Positions 27,083-35,829 are shown, counted from the stretch's first letter. The stretch: DNA of 64,000 nt from Streptococcus oralis (GCF_019334565.1 NZ_CP079724.1:1695001-1759000), one strand, 5' to 3'. Notes: generated by a model from the sequence alone, not told the origin. Translations and numbers: made by a program.

Positions 27083-27281
27083 AAAAAGCCACCTGATTGG
27101 GTGACTTCTTTAGGAGATTATGATGAAAAAGAAAAGTTTGGGATTTCATTAAATAAAGGGTACTCAATGAAAATCGAAATCAGACTAGGCAGATAGACGC
27201 AAGCGTAACTATAGTTAGCTAAGTCGACTCTAACGAAGTATGGTGAGATTTTCGAAGAGTATTAGGAGGTCTTTATTTAAT
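27083..27281 (-). ncRNA. csRNA copy 4, enlarged by a BOX-like insertion
   Basis: About 199 nt. Same order of elements as copy 2: 5' AAATAAAG with ACCTCC, a 103-bp BOX-like insertion, CTTTATTT, then TCATCATAATCTCC and the terminator GTCACC-CAATCA-GGTGGC with T-run. The antisense block differs by one base (GGAGATTATGATG on the plus strand rather than GGAGATTATTATG). It stands in tandem with copy 3, between the AraC-type gene and the acetyltransferase gene at 27335. Confidence 0.8.
27159..27261. repeat. BOX-like element inserted in csRNA copy 4
   Basis: 103 bp, four differences from the copy at 21248-21350 (one near 27205, three near 27239-27245), in the same orientation and at exactly the same position within the csRNA. 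Ends TACTC...GAAAATC and GATTTTC...GAGTA as in BOX elements. Confidence 0.85.
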
Positions 27282-27287
27282 AACTAT

Positions 27288-27320
27288 ATGATACAAGAGG
27301 ATACTTAAACTTTACTTAAG
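27288..27320 (-). promoter_or_regulatory. CiaR box and -10 of csRNA copy 4
   Basis: Minus strand CTTAAG-TAAAG-TTTAAG (27320-27304), 10 nt, TATCAT (27293-27288). Confidence 0.85.
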
Positions 27321-27334
27321 AAAAAATAATTTTT

Positions 27335-27751
27335 TTATCTTTTTCGATCCACCCAAATCATTCCTGTACAATCATAAGTAGATAAGGTTTCAAATCCCAG
27401 AGATCGATAGAATCCCAAGTTTTTTTCTGTCTGTTCGGTCACTAGTTGGACTTGATAGGCATCTTTGTAATCACCTAAAGCCTCTTTCATCAAGTCGCTA
27501 CCAATCCCTTGGCGCTGATAGCTAGGCAAAACGATCAAATCCTGGACAAAAATCGATGAAAAACCATCTCCGACCAAACGGACCAAGCCTACCACGGCAT
27601 CACCATCAAGTGCCAAATAAATCGCTAGTGAGTGAGACAGAGCTTTCTCCAACATCTGAGGTTGATGTGTATAATTTGTCCATCCAACTGCCTGATAGAG
27701 ATGCAAAACATCCTCTAACTTAACAACTTCTTGCTTTCTAATAGTCATCAT
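27335..27751 (-). CDS. GNAT-family N-acetyltransferase
   Basis: 138 residues, one GNAT domain. The acetyl-CoA-binding segment is VLPSYQRQGIGSDLMKEALG (Q-R-x-x-G-I-G, about 75-90), and the late strand is LGFYRSLGFETLS. AGAGG precedes the ATG at 27751 by 7 nt. Substrate unknown. It follows a second acetyltransferase gene (11-nt gap) in the same operon. Confidence 0.88.
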   Translation of the reverse strand: MMTIRKQEVVKLEDVLHLYQAVGWTNYTHQPQMLEKALSHSLAIYLALDGDAVVGLVRLVGDGFSSIFVQDLIVLPSYQRQGIGSDLMKEALGDYKDAYQVQLVTEQTEKNLGFYRSLGFETLSTYDCTGMIWVDRKR

Positions 27752-27762
27752 CTCAACACCTC

Positions 27763-28458
27763 TCAGAATTCTCTTAAGCTCTTGTACTGCCGTCCATTTT
27801 TATCAAAATTTTCAGGAGCTAACCATGTTTCTAAACGAGCTTTGACTTGAGGCCAGTCCTTATCAATCATAGAGAGCCAATCCGTATCCCTCGTGCGCCC
27901 CTTATAAACGACTGCCTGGCGGAAGGTCCCTTCATAGACAAAGCCCAAACGTTCCGCAGCTCGTCTTGATGGCAGATTTAGAGCATCGCATTTCCACTCA
28001 TATCGACGATAGTTAAGCTCCTCAAAAACATAGCGAGCTAGGAGATATTGAGCCTCCGTCCCTATCCTCGTACCCTTAAGAGCAGGAGAAAAAGTGACAG
28101 CACCCACTTCTATTACTCGGTTATTCTGATCAATGCGCATGAGTGAAAAAGTTCCCAAAGCCTTACCAGTTTCCTTATCTATAATCGCATAGTAAAAACG
28201 GTCCTTACGAGCCAACATCTGATTTAAGACGGTAACCAGTTCCTCCATATCTGCCACTGGTTCCTGAAAAAGGTAGGTCCACATCTCACGAGGCGTATCA
28301 GGACCATAAACAGCTAGCAGATCCTCCGCATGCTTTTCCACTGAAAGAGCCTCTATCTGAGCGTAGCGCCCTTCTAAGAAATCAATGGAAGGCAATTCAC
28401 CTGGTGTATAACCTTCCATTGACTCACCAATTATCTGACCATATTCATTTACTGGCAT
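27763..28458 (-). CDS. GNAT-family N-acetyltransferase, RimJ/RimL type
   Basis: 231 residues with the long N-terminal extension of RimL-like enzymes (MPVNEYGQIIGESMEGYTPG) and the core ALKGTRIGTEAQYLLARYVF and LNLPSRRAAERLGFVYEGTF blocks. The acceptor of the acetyl group is unknown; relatives modify amino-terminal residues, small metabolites or antibiotics. AAGGAG lies 7 nt before the ATG. Confidence 0.88.
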   Translation of the reverse strand: MPVNEYGQIIGESMEGYTPGELPSIDFLEGRYAQIEALSVEKHAEDLLAVYGPDTPREMWTYLFQEPVADMEELVTVLNQMLARKDRFYYAIIDKETGKALGTFSLMRIDQNNRVIEVGAVTFSPALKGTRIGTEAQYLLARYVFEELNYRRYEWKCDALNLPSRRAAERLGFVYEGTFRQAVVYKGRTRDTDWLSMIDKDWPQVKARLETWLAPENFDKNGRQYKSLREF

Positions 28459-28552
28459 TGTTTTTCTCCTTGTTTTACGCTGAAAATACTATATCATAAT
28501 TTGCTCTATATGGAAACTAGCACTCTCCCCAAACCTCATCCTCAACACTACA

Positions 28553-28972
28553 TTAGTGATTCGTTTTCTTTCTTTTATCTTCTAAGGCTTGATTAATTCG
28601 TTGAGTGAGCTTGTGAGTTTGCCAGATCTGGTACAACCATATCAGTCCATAAATTAATAAGAAAAAGAACCAAAGCAAGGGACTCAACAATGCTGAACCC
28701 CAGCCAAAAAATAAATAGGTCAATACTAAAATAGTAGCTGTCGCTAACAAATGAACTCCCACACGCATACTATAAGCAAGAAACTCTAGCCTTTCAAGGA
28801 TTAAGGTCAATACACCCATAATTCCACTCATCAAAAACAAAGCTAGAATATTTTTTGTCGTTGGTGCGGGATAGGTAATACCTGAATAAAACTGAGCCAA
28901 TAACACCAAACTCAAATAAACAAAGGAGGCCGTACGCATTCCCGATACAAAATAAGCAATCAATCGCTTCAT
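28553..28972 (-). CDS. DUF3021 membrane protein, partner of a LytTR regulator
   Basis: 139 residues with four hydrophobic helices (about 12-30, 38-58, 68-88, 92-112) and a basic tail (RINQALEDKRKKTNH). DUF3021 proteins are nearly always encoded next to a LytTR-domain gene and are thought to restrain the regulator at the membrane. Here it follows the LytTR gene by 9 nt, with AGGAG before the ATG. The pairing is established for such LytTR regulatory systems; the signal sensed is unknown. Confidence 0.85.
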   Translation of the reverse strand: MKRLIAYFVSGMRTASFVYLSLVLLAQFYSGITYPAPTTKNILALFLMSGIMGVLTLILERLEFLAYSMRVGVHLLATATILVLTYLFFGWGSALLSPLLWFFFLLIYGLIWLYQIWQTHKLTQRINQALEDKRKKTNH

Positions 28973-28981
28973 GATTTTCTC

Positions 28982-29437
28982 CTATAAACCTAGATAATCC
29001 ATTAAGGACTTAACGTATTTCCGACTCACACTCGATTTGAGACCCCGAGTCATCTTAGCCATCATGTTCCCTGAAAAGCTATCCGATAATGACTCTAAAT
29101 GGTCAATGTTTATAACTGAATGACGCGATATCTGTATAAAGTTACGTCGATTAATTCGATTCTGAAAGTTTGTCAATGTTTCCTTAGTTTTATAAATCCC
29201 ATCTACCGTATAAATGGTCAACAAATTCTTATCGATATCTGCTAGAATAAGATCCTCAATTTTCACCATAACCAGATGATCATCCGTTCGAATAGGAATG
29301 ACCACCTGATTAGTCGTTGAAAATTGTTCTAAATACTCCATGACTTCTCTTGCTTGGTCGGTTAACTGAGCTGCCTGAATTAAAATGTGTGGGTCTTTTT
29401 CTGAAAACTCTGTCTTCATTTCAAAACGAATCTTCAT
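28982..29437 (-). CDS. LytTR-domain DNA-binding regulator
   Basis: 151 residues with no receiver domain: a short N-terminal part and a C-terminal LytTR domain (about 50-148), including VKIEDLILADIDKNLLTIYT, FQNRINRRNFIQISRHSVIN and LKSSVSRKYVKSLMDYLGL. Such stand-alone LytTR proteins with a membrane partner form LytTR regulatory systems, known in streptococci to switch on bacteriocin or competence-related genes (for example HdrRM in S. mutans). The ABC transporter encoded directly upstream is the likely target or co-regulated cargo. Confidence 0.9.
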   Translation of the reverse strand: MKIRFEMKTEFSEKDPHILIQAAQLTDQAREVMEYLEQFSTTNQVVIPIRTDDHLVMVKIEDLILADIDKNLLTIYTVDGIYKTKETLTNFQNRINRRNFIQISRHSVINIDHLESLSDSFSGNMMAKMTRGLKSSVSRKYVKSLMDYLGL

Positions 29438-29455
29438 TTTCTCTCCAATACACCT

Positions 29456-30298
29456 TTATTTTCTCTTGCTAAACACTTTAACAAATAAAAGCCAAAGAAG
29501 AATAGCGACGAGACTGATAATAACCACTATAAAGTATGTTTCTTCCTTTGTCAATAGTTCTTGCCAGTTGATTTGGATTCCCATTTTTTCTTGAAATTCC
29601 TGTAACAGACTGTTATTTCCTGAAAATGCGGTTTCTAACCGATCTTTCATCAAAACTTGTCGATAGAGAGAAGCAATATAAGTTGCAGGGGTACATTTCA
29701 TGAAAAGCTGTGCAGAATCAGGTAATACTCCAATGGGGATATAAGTTCCTACTAAAAATCCAGAAGCAGTTCCCACTATCGTTGCCAGTTTACCAAGGCT
29801 ATCTACAGATTGAAAACGGTAAATCAAGAGAACATTTACCAAACTTGAAAGCAGACTGCTTAACAACATAATCAAAGCGATTTCCGGTAAATGACTGATA
29901 ACTGGGCTCTCTTTAAAATAAAAACTCATAACAGCAAACATAAACACCTGCATGACAAAAGAAATAACAATACTACTGATTAGATAGGACGCCTGTAAGC
30001 CCCAGTTACCTAAATCTGTCAAGAAAAGATCTTGATCCACTTGATTTTCGCGGTCCTGAACCATTTGTTTAAGAGCCGTAAAACTGGTTGTCATCCCAGT
30101 CACAGCCAAGGTCCCACCCATCAGCCAGTTGTTTAAAAGGTTCGTACTATTAGGGAGTTGGGACCAAGAATCCGTCAAATTCTTCTGCAAAAAAATGATA
30201 TAAAGGAGGAAGGAAATCAATGCCCCCAATAATGAGAAAAATACTCCCGAACGATTACGAAAATATAAGATAAAATTCCGTTTCAATAAAGCTAACAT
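29456..30298 (-). CDS. ABC-2-type transporter permease
   Basis: 280 residues with about six helices and an ABC-2 membrane domain (MLALLKRNFILYFRNRSGVF at the N-terminus, SASGFLVGTYIPIGVLPD near 190). Its ATG overlaps the ATPase stop codon as TAATG, so the two subunits are translationally coupled. The exporter family handles drugs, bacteriocins or cell-envelope material. The following LytTR and DUF3021 genes suggest a self-regulated export/immunity unit. Confidence 0.92.
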   Translation of the reverse strand: MLALLKRNFILYFRNRSGVFFSLLGALISFLLYIIFLQKNLTDSWSQLPNSTNLLNNWLMGGTLAVTGMTTSFTALKQMVQDRENQVDQDLFLTDLGNWGLQASYLISSIVISFVMQVFMFAVMSFYFKESPVISHLPEIALIMLLSSLLSSLVNVLLIYRFQSVDSLGKLATIVGTASGFLVGTYIPIGVLPDSAQLFMKCTPATYIASLYRQVLMKDRLETAFSGNNSLLQEFQEKMGIQINWQELLTKEETYFIVVIISLVAILLWLLFVKVFSKRK

Positions 30299-31164
30299 TA
30301 GCGAACCTCTCTTCCTGTAAGTGCAATAAAGGCATCATCCATAGTACCCGGACGAAACTCAAAAGCATCAATTTCTTCTCGAACTTTTGCCAAATATTCA
30401 ATGGCTTCCTGTGACGTCCTTGGATAAAAAAGATATTTCAACTCATTTTCTTCCTCTACTGTCATTCCAGTCTGTAGCAGCTTTTTTAAATCCTTCATTT
30501 CCTTAAAACGAATTTTTAGAATATTAGATGCATACTGACTTTTAATAGCAGTCGCAGAACCTTGCGCAATCACTTTCCCATGATCAACGATATAGATCTG
30601 ATCCGCTTCATCTGCTTCATCCAGATAATGAGTCGTTAAGATAATAGTCATCCCTTCATCCTTTTGTAGTCGATACAGTAGATCCCAGATGGATTTGCGA
30701 GTTTGAATATCAAGACCTGTCGTTGGTTCATCCAAGAAAAGAATATCTGGTCGCGAAAGAAGAGCACGCGCAATATCAACCCGACGTTTTTGCCCACCTG
30801 ACAAAGTCCCATATAGTTGTTTCTGGAAAGCAGTCAAACCCAGTTGATGAATCAAATCATCCACACGACTTGCCGCAATCTCCTTATACTGTTGAGCACG
30901 AATCGTGAGATTTTCCCTAACCGTCAACATCTCATCCAGTACACTAGCTTGAAAAACAACTCCGATTTTCGTATTTGGCGCATATCGAATCTGACCCTTT
31001 GTCGGCTTTTTCAAACCGATTAACATGGAAATAGTGGTTGATTTCCCTGCACCATTGGGTCCCAAAATAGCATTGAAACTTCCTTTTTCAAACTCTAACT
31101 GAATATCATCGACAGCCATATGATTGCCGTACCGTTTAGTCAAATGTTTAGCTTGTAAAATCAT
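30298..31164 (-). CDS. ABC transporter ATP-binding protein
   Basis: 288 residues from the ATG at 31164 (MILQAKHLTKRYGNHMAVDD), preceded by GAGGAGG; an upstream extension lacks support. Walker A is ILGPNGAGKSTT (about 34-45), the signature LSGGQKRR is near 130, and Walker B is ILFLDEPTTGLD. The C-terminal part beyond residue 220 is the usual drug-export extension. Forms the exporter with the permease encoded immediately downstream. First gene of the ATPase-permease-LytTR-DUF3021 operon. Confidence 0.95.
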   Translation of the reverse strand: MILQAKHLTKRYGNHMAVDDIQLEFEKGSFNAILGPNGAGKSTTISMLIGLKKPTKGQIRYAPNTKIGVVFQASVLDEMLTVRENLTIRAQQYKEIAASRVDDLIHQLGLTAFQKQLYGTLSGGQKRRVDIARALLSRPDILFLDEPTTGLDIQTRKSIWDLLYRLQKDEGMTIILTTHYLDEADEADQIYIVDHGKVIAQGSATAIKSQYASNILKIRFKEMKDLKKLLQTGMTVEEENELKYLFYPRTSQEAIEYLAKVREEIDAFEFRPGTMDDAFIALTGREVR

Positions 31165-31605
31165 ATTTTTTCCTCCTCTTAACCACACTAGTTTAACAAA
31201 AAGTATGAAAGAAAAATCGACTTTTGAGATAAGCAGTTAAAATGAAAGGCCAAGTGGTAAAATAATGGGGGTTAAATTAAAGTAGAGCAGGCTGCAACCG
31301 TTTTTCTCCTATCGAATCACTAGAGGAAGTTTAAAATCACTTACAACCACACATTATATTTTTAAACATGCGCTACAAAAGAGGTATTCTATAGCATCCG
31401 GCAGAAAAATCCAGGAGTCAATAGTATTGTTCTCGCTAAACCAAGCAATAAAAAATGAATCAGAAATCATGGCACACACTCCCTTCTAGTAAAATGAAAA
31501 TGCTGAATGGGGCAGGATTGAATTTGAAGCAAGCAAGTATGGTCCTGAATTTGAAACTGCCATTAACGATAAGTCTATCTATTAGGAAAGAAATCTTCAA
31601 TACAA
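31165..31605. other. Long intergenic stretch with decayed coding remnants
   Basis: About 440 bp without an intact gene. The plus strand shows short protein-like pieces in different frames, such as EVFYSIRQKNPGVNSIVLAK (around 31380-31450, ending in a stop) and EWGRIEFEASKYGPEFETAI (around 31505-31580, ending in a stop). They suggest a frameshifted, degraded gene of unknown identity. No promoter for the ABC operon could be fixed with confidence. Confidence 0.5.
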
Positions 31606-31645
31606 GCAAAAACAGCTCTTGTTATCCAAGAAGAGCTGTTCTATT
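31606..31645 (-). terminator. Terminator of the yjdF-family gene
   Basis: AACAGCTCTT (31611-31620) pairs with AAGAGCTGTT (31631-31640); on the minus strand a T-run follows. It lies about 20 nt past the stop codon. Confidence 0.88.
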
Positions 31646-31663
31646 TTATGAAAGAGAGAGTCA

Positions 31664-32077
31664 CTAGTGACCCTTGTGCTTCTCTCTACGTTTTTGCTGT
31701 TTGCGTTCAAATCTCTCTTGCTTGAGCAATTGCTTTTGGAGACTAGACTGTTGTTTTGAATGCTTTTTTTGTTCCTCGTACTGCAACTGCAAGAGCTCTT
31801 GTGACTTAGAAGAAACTTTCTGCTTCACCTGTTTCTTTACAGCTCGCTGCAGACGCTTCGGATTCTTAATCTTCACATGCTGTTTGACTGTTGCCTCTGG
31901 ACTAAAAGATAACCGAGCAAACTGAGTCTGTAAAAGTTTCAAAATTTCATCCTCTTTTGGTTCCTGACCAAATGTCACACGACAAACTTGATAAGTTCCC
32001 TCACACTCTTGTTCAAACAATCCATGCCAAAATCCATCTTCAAAATAAACTGTCAAGCCAATTGAAACGATTTCCAC
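31664..32077 (-). CDS. YjdF-family protein
   Basis: 137 residues starting with GTG at 32077, 7 nt after AAGGAGG. The N-terminal half matches the YjdF family (GLTVYFEDGFWHGLFEQECE, then QVCRVTFGQEPKEDEI); the C-terminal half is a very basic, Gln/Lys-rich tail (from about 75) ending KQQKRREKHKGH, as in other YjdF proteins. Function unknown; in several Firmicutes, yjdF genes are controlled by an azaaromatic-binding riboswitch, which fits the structured leader here. Monocistronic. Confidence 0.85.
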   Translation of the reverse strand: MEIVSIGLTVYFEDGFWHGLFEQECEGTYQVCRVTFGQEPKEDEILKLLQTQFARLSFSPEATVKQHVKIKNPKRLQRAVKKQVKQKVSSKSQELLQLQYEEQKKHSKQQSSLQKQLLKQERFERKQQKRREKHKGH

Positions 32078-32187
32078 GACAGCACCTCCTTAAATCTATC
32101 CCTAAGAATGGACAACCAAGGAGGAAGGTTACTGATAGGCTTGCCTACGTCTGGACTACCAACCAGAACTGTGTTTTTATCTTAGTT
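32078..32187 (-). promoter_or_regulatory. Structured yjdF leader, candidate yjdF-motif riboswitch
   Basis: An extended -10 (TGCTATAAT, TATAAT at 32199-32194) gives a leader of about 110 nt. Within it CCTCCTT (32124-32118) is the exact complement of the ribosome binding site AAGGAGG (32091-32085), so the two can pair and block translation. A TAGG-CAAG-CCTA hairpin and AACC/GGTT pairing precede it. The gene context and the sequestration design suggest the yjdF (azaaromatic) riboswitch; the consensus itself could not be checked. Confidence 0.6.
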
Positions 32188-32212
32188 GGGACTATTATAG
32201 CATAATCCAATT

Positions 32213-32247
32213 TAAAAATCCTCCAGATTCTACTCTGAAGGATTCCT
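32213..32247 (-). terminator. leuS terminator
   Basis: Minus strand AATCCTTCAGA...TCTGGAGGATTTTTA, 11-bp stem with one mismatch, directly after the leuS stop; the yjdF promoter overlaps its far side. Confidence 0.75.
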
Positions 32248-32250
32248 ATC

Positions 32251-34752
32251 TTATTTCACAACGATATTAACAAGCTTGTTAGGTACACTAATCACTTTCA
32301 CGATTTCCTTGCCATCAATCACTACTTTGACTTTTTCATCAGCCAGAGCGATTTCTTGCAATTCTTCGCGTGATAGGTCTTTAGCAACCATGAGTTTAGC
32401 ACGGACTTTACCTTTGATTTGGACGACGATTTCGATTTCATCTTCAACTAATTTGCTTTCGTCCCATGTTGGCCAAGCCACGTAAGAGATGGATTCACCT
32501 GTTGCTGCAACTGTTTGCCAGAGTTCTTCTGCCAAGTGAGGTGCAAATGGGGCAATCAATTGGATAAAGCCTTTGGCGTAGTCTACATAGAGTTTGTCTT
32601 CCTTGTTGGCAGCGTTGACAAAGACCATAAGTTGGGCAATTGCTGTGTTGAATTTCATGGATTCGATTTGCTCAGTTACAGCCTTAACAGTTTCGTTATA
32701 GATCTTGTCAAGAGCACCATTGTTGTCCGCAACGATTTCTTTACTTGTAATCAAACGGTAAACACGGTCGAGGAATTTACGGCTTCCTTCCAGACCTTCT
32801 TCTGACCAAGCGATAGAGGCATCGAGTGGTCCCATGAACATTTCATAGACACGAAGGGTGTCAGCGCCGTATTGTTCCACCACATCGTCTGGATTGACAA
32901 CGTTCTTGAGAGATTTAGACATCTTAGCTGGTGCTTGCTCCAACTCTTCTCCTGTTTCCACATGGAAGAAAGAACCGTCACGTTTTTCAACCTTGTCAGT
33001 CGCTACAAGAGCTCCACGGTGGTCACGGTAGCTTGTTCCCAAAATCATCCCTTGGTTAAAGAGTTTTTGGAATGGTTCCTTAGTCGGAACAACACCGAGG
33101 TCATAGAGGAATTTGTGCCAGAAACGAGCATAGAGCAGGTGAAGAACGGCATGCTCTGCACCACCCACATAGATATCTACTGGCAACCATTGTTTGAGGA
33201 GGTCCTCATCAGCCAATTTTTCTGTGTTATGTGGGTCAATATAGCGGAGGTAGTACCAGCTTGAACCAGCCCATTGTGGCATGGTGTTGGTTTCACGACG
33301 ACCTTTAACGCCATCTTCACGCGTCACTTCCAACCAGTCAGTCAAGTTAGCCAACGGGCTTTCACCAGTACCTGAAGGGCGAATATCCTTTGTTACTGGC
33401 AAGACAAGTGGTAATTCACTTTCTGGAACAGCTGTTGAAGTCCCATCTTCCCAATGAATGATTGGAATTGGCTCCCCCCAGTAACGTTGACGGCTAAAGA
33501 GCCAGTCGCGGAGACGGTAGGTAACCTTCTCTTGACCACAACCTTTTTCTTCCAACCAAGCCACAATTTTAATAATTGCGTCTTCTTTGTTAAGGCCATC
33601 TAGGAAGTCTGAATTGACATGAAGACCATCTTCTGTGTAAGCAGCTTCTGCTACATTTCCACCTTCAAGCACTTCGACGATTGGAAGACCAAATTGTTTG
33701 GCAAATTCCCAGTCACGTTGGTCATGGGCAGGCACGGCCATGACAGCACCTGTTCCATAACTAGCAAGAACATAGTCTGCAATCCAGATTGGGATTTCCT
33801 TGCCATTGACAGGATTGATGGCATAAGCACCCGTCCAAACACCAGTTTTTTCCTTGGCAAGGTCGGTACGAGCCAAGTCAGACTTGAGGCTGGCTTGATG
33901 TTTGTAGTCTGCTACGGCTTCAGCTTGCTCTGGACTTGTGATAGCGTCAACCAAGTCATGCTCAGGAGCCAAGACAGTGAAAGTCGCACCGAAAAGAGTG
34001 TCAGGACGAGTCGTAAAGACTGTGAATTCCTTGTCTGTTCCCTTAACTTTAAAGGTTACATTGGCACCAGTTGATTTACCAATCCAGTTGCGTTGCATAT
34101 CCTTGATAGATTCTGGCCAATCCAACTCATCCAAGTCATTAAGCAATCGCTCTGCATAGGCCGTGATTTTAAGCATCCATTGACGCATCGGTTTGCGGAC
34201 AACTGGATAGCCTCCACGCTCAGACGTTCCGTCAGGAAGGACTTCTTCGTTTGCGATAGCTGTTCCCAACTCTTCAACCCAGTTTACAGGCACTTCGGCT
34301 TCATAGGCCAGGCCTTTTTCGTAAAGCTTAGTGAAAATCCATTGCGTCCACTTATAGTAGTTTGGATCTGTTGTGTTAACCTCACGATCCCAGTCGTAAG
34401 AGAAGCCAAGCGCATTGATTTGACGTTTGAAGTTGGCAATGTTTTCCGCTGTGAATTCTGCTGGGTCATTCCCCGTATCCATAGCGTATTGCTCTGCAGG
34501 CAAACCAAAGGCATCCCAACCCATTGGGTGAAGGACATTATAGCCTTGCGCACGTTTGTAACGACTGAGGATATCGGTTGCAGTGTAGCCTTCTGGGTGC
34601 CCTACGTGCAGACCTGCTCCAGACGGGTAAGGGAACATGTCAAGCGCATAAAACTTCGGTTTTGAGGCATCTGTTCCTGTCTTAAATGTATGATGTTCTG
34701 CCCAGTAACCCTGCCACTTAGGTTCAATTTCTTTATGATTATAAAAACTCAT
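32251..34752 (-). CDS. leuS: Leucyl-tRNA synthetase
   Basis: 833 residues, class I, full length. The HIGH-type motif is in [20 protein letters not shown] (about 40-60), KMSKS is in [13 protein letters not shown] (about 610), and the CP1 editing domain with [12 protein letters not shown] lies between. Charges tRNA-Leu and edits mischarged species. Monocistronic; extended -10 promoter at 34781-34789 and a leader of only about 22 nt, so no T-box is present. Confidence 0.98.
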   Translation of the reverse strand: MSFYNHKEIEPKWQGYWAEHHTFKTGTDASKPKFYALDMFPYPSGAGLHVGHPEGYTATDILSRYKRAQGYNVLHPMGWDAFGLPAEQYAMDTGNDPAEFTAENIANFKRQINALGFSYDWDREVNTTDPNYYKWTQWIFTKLYEKGLAYEAEVPVNWVEELGTAIANEEVLPDGTSERGGYPVVRKPMRQWMLKITAYAERLLNDLDELDWPESIKDMQRNWIGKSTGANVTFKVKGTDKEFTVFTTRPDTLFGATFTVLAPEHDLVDAITSPEQAEAVADYKHQASLKSDLARTDLAKEKTGVWTGAYAINPVNGKEIPIWIADYVLASYGTGAVMAVPAHDQRDWEFAKQFGLPIVEVLEGGNVAEAAYTEDGLHVNSDFLDGLNKEDAIIKIVAWLEEKGCGQEKVTYRLRDWLFSRQRYWGEPIPIIHWEDGTSTAVPESELPLVLPVTKDIRPSGTGESPLANLTDWLEVTREDGVKGRRETNTMPQWAGSSWYYLRYIDPHNTEKLADEDLLKQWLPVDIYVGGAEHAVLHLLYARFWHKFLYDLGVVPTKEPFQKLFNQGMILGTSYRDHRGALVATDKVEKRDGSFFHVETGEELEQAPAKMSKSLKNVVNPDDVVEQYGADTLRVYEMFMGPLDASIAWSEEGLEGSRKFLDRVYRLITSKEIVADNNGALDKIYNETVKAVTEQIESMKFNTAIAQLMVFVNAANKEDKLYVDYAKGFIQLIAPFAPHLAEELWQTVAATGESISYVAWPTWDESKLVEDEIEIVVQIKGKVRAKLMVAKDLSREELQEIALADEKVKVVIDGKEIVKVISVPNKLVNIVVK

Positions 34753-34780
34753 GGTCTCTCTCCAATTTTGTGATGTTACT

Positions 34781-34789
34781 ATTATACCA
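34781..34789 (-). promoter_or_regulatory. leuS extended -10 promoter
   Basis: Minus strand TGGTATAAT (34789-34781), no strong -35. Confidence 0.65.
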
Positions 34790-34875
34790 TTTTTGGGGGA
34801 ATTTGAAAGACGAGAAATGTTCTTTTAGACTTGGATAAAATGAAATACTGAGTCGCAAATCCAACTTATTTAACA

Positions 34876-34912
34876 GGAAAAAATTAGCTCCCACTTGGAG
34901 CTAATTTTTTAT
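34876..34912 (-). terminator. Terminator overlapping the phosphoglycerate-mutase-like stop codon
   Basis: AAATTAGCTCC-AAGT-GGGAGCTAATTTTTT on the minus strand; the last codons and the TAG stop at 34903-34901 are part of the 5' arm. Confidence 0.88.
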
Positions 34913-35593
34913 TTCTTCCATCTTCTCACGTCCGAGCTCTCGATAGCTACGGTCACCAACAACTTCTACGCTAAACTGACCGTCCTCATATTCAAGAATC
35001 GTCACGCTACCATTATCTAGACCATGTGGATGCATACCATTGATCAGATACACAATAGTCCCAATGGTCATTCCATGGCTGACGACGAGAGCATTGCCCC
35101 CACCTTGTTCTTCCATTTCTTTGGCAATCGCTTCAAAGCCTTCCTTGATTCGACCACTGAGTTTTTCCCAACCTTCAGCCCAGCCTGCTGTATCAACCTC
35201 TACCAAACCTTCTGCTAGTTCTGCATAGGACAACTGGTGAACATGGTCTACATTGAAAATTCTCGGAATCAATCCCATAAAGAGGTCCCCATCATAGGCT
35301 CCATCAAAACTACCAAAGCACCACTCTCTGATGCGCTTGTCCATGCGGTAAGGGATTTTTCCCTGCAGGCCAAGTTCTTCTAGGATAATTCCCATGGTTT
35401 GAATAGTGCGACCTGAATCACTGGAATAAGCGCGGTCAAACTGCAAGCCAGACTCTCTCAAGCCAATTCCCAGTTCATGGATTCCCAACTCACCTTCTGC
35501 AGTCAGGGGTGTATCACTCCATCCTTGAGCACGTCCAATTGTGTTAAACATCGTTTTCCCATGACGGACCAAGTACAATCTTACTTTAGACAT
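34901..35593 (-). CDS. Histidine phosphatase (phosphoglycerate mutase-like)
   Basis: 230 residues. The catalytic LVRHGKTMFN (about 8-17) with phospho-accepting His, the second histidine in VVSHGMTIGT (about 170), and the acid residue in RIREWCFGSFDG are all present. Family members include GpmB-type phosphatases and broad phosphomonoesterases, so true mutase activity is uncertain. An extended -10 (TGATATAAT, 35624-35616) and GGAGGAT precede it. Monocistronic. Confidence 0.88.
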   Translation of the reverse strand: MSKVRLYLVRHGKTMFNTIGRAQGWSDTPLTAEGELGIHELGIGLRESGLQFDRAYSSDSGRTIQTMGIILEELGLQGKIPYRMDKRIREWCFGSFDGAYDGDLFMGLIPRIFNVDHVHQLSYAELAEGLVEVDTAGWAEGWEKLSGRIKEGFEAIAKEMEEQGGGNALVVSHGMTIGTIVYLINGMHPHGLDNGSVTILEYEDGQFSVEVVGDRSYRELGREKMEEIKN

Positions 35594-35680
35594 TTTCTAT
35601 CCTCCATTTTCTTCTATTATATCATGGATCAAAGAAATATTCGGCTTTCAAAAGCAAAGCCAACATTTGTAAATTATCCA

Positions 35681-35774
35681 AAAGAAAAGCTACCCTCATG
35701 GTAGCTTCCCTAGGAGATTATTATGAAAAAGTTTAGGATTTCTATTAAATAAAGTTAGGAGGTCTTTATTTAAT
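35681..35774 (-). ncRNA. csRNA copy 5
   Basis: About 94 nt. From the 5' end: AAATAAAG-ACCTCCTAA-CTTTATTT hairpin with the anti-Shine-Dalgarno loop, CTTTTTCATAATAATCTCC, and the terminator AAGCTACC-ATGA-GGGTAGCTT with T-run. The terminator sequence differs from copies 1-4, while the antisense blocks are conserved, so selection acts on the pairing regions. Lies between the UPF0210 gene and the histidine phosphatase gene. Confidence 0.88.
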
Positions 35775-35780
35775 GATTAT

Positions 35781-35813
35781 AGTATACACAGTCATCCTTA
35801 AACTCAACTTAAA
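35781..35813 (-). promoter_or_regulatory. CiaR box and -10 of csRNA copy 5
   Basis: Minus strand TTTAAG-TTGAG-TTTAAG (35813-35797), a perfect direct repeat, 10 nt, then TATACT (35786-35781). Confidence 0.92.
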
Positions 35814-35829
35814 TCCTCTCGCTTTTTTA

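Noticed and set aside
31455..31667. Possible 70-residue protein
   Set aside because: No ribosome binding site, it runs into the terminator of the opposite gene, and a different frame there looks more protein-like; treated as decayed sequence.
32251..34800. T-box leader for leuS or proS
   Set aside because: leuS has a leader of about 22 nt and proS is internal to an operon with a 16-nt gap; no T-box core is visible.
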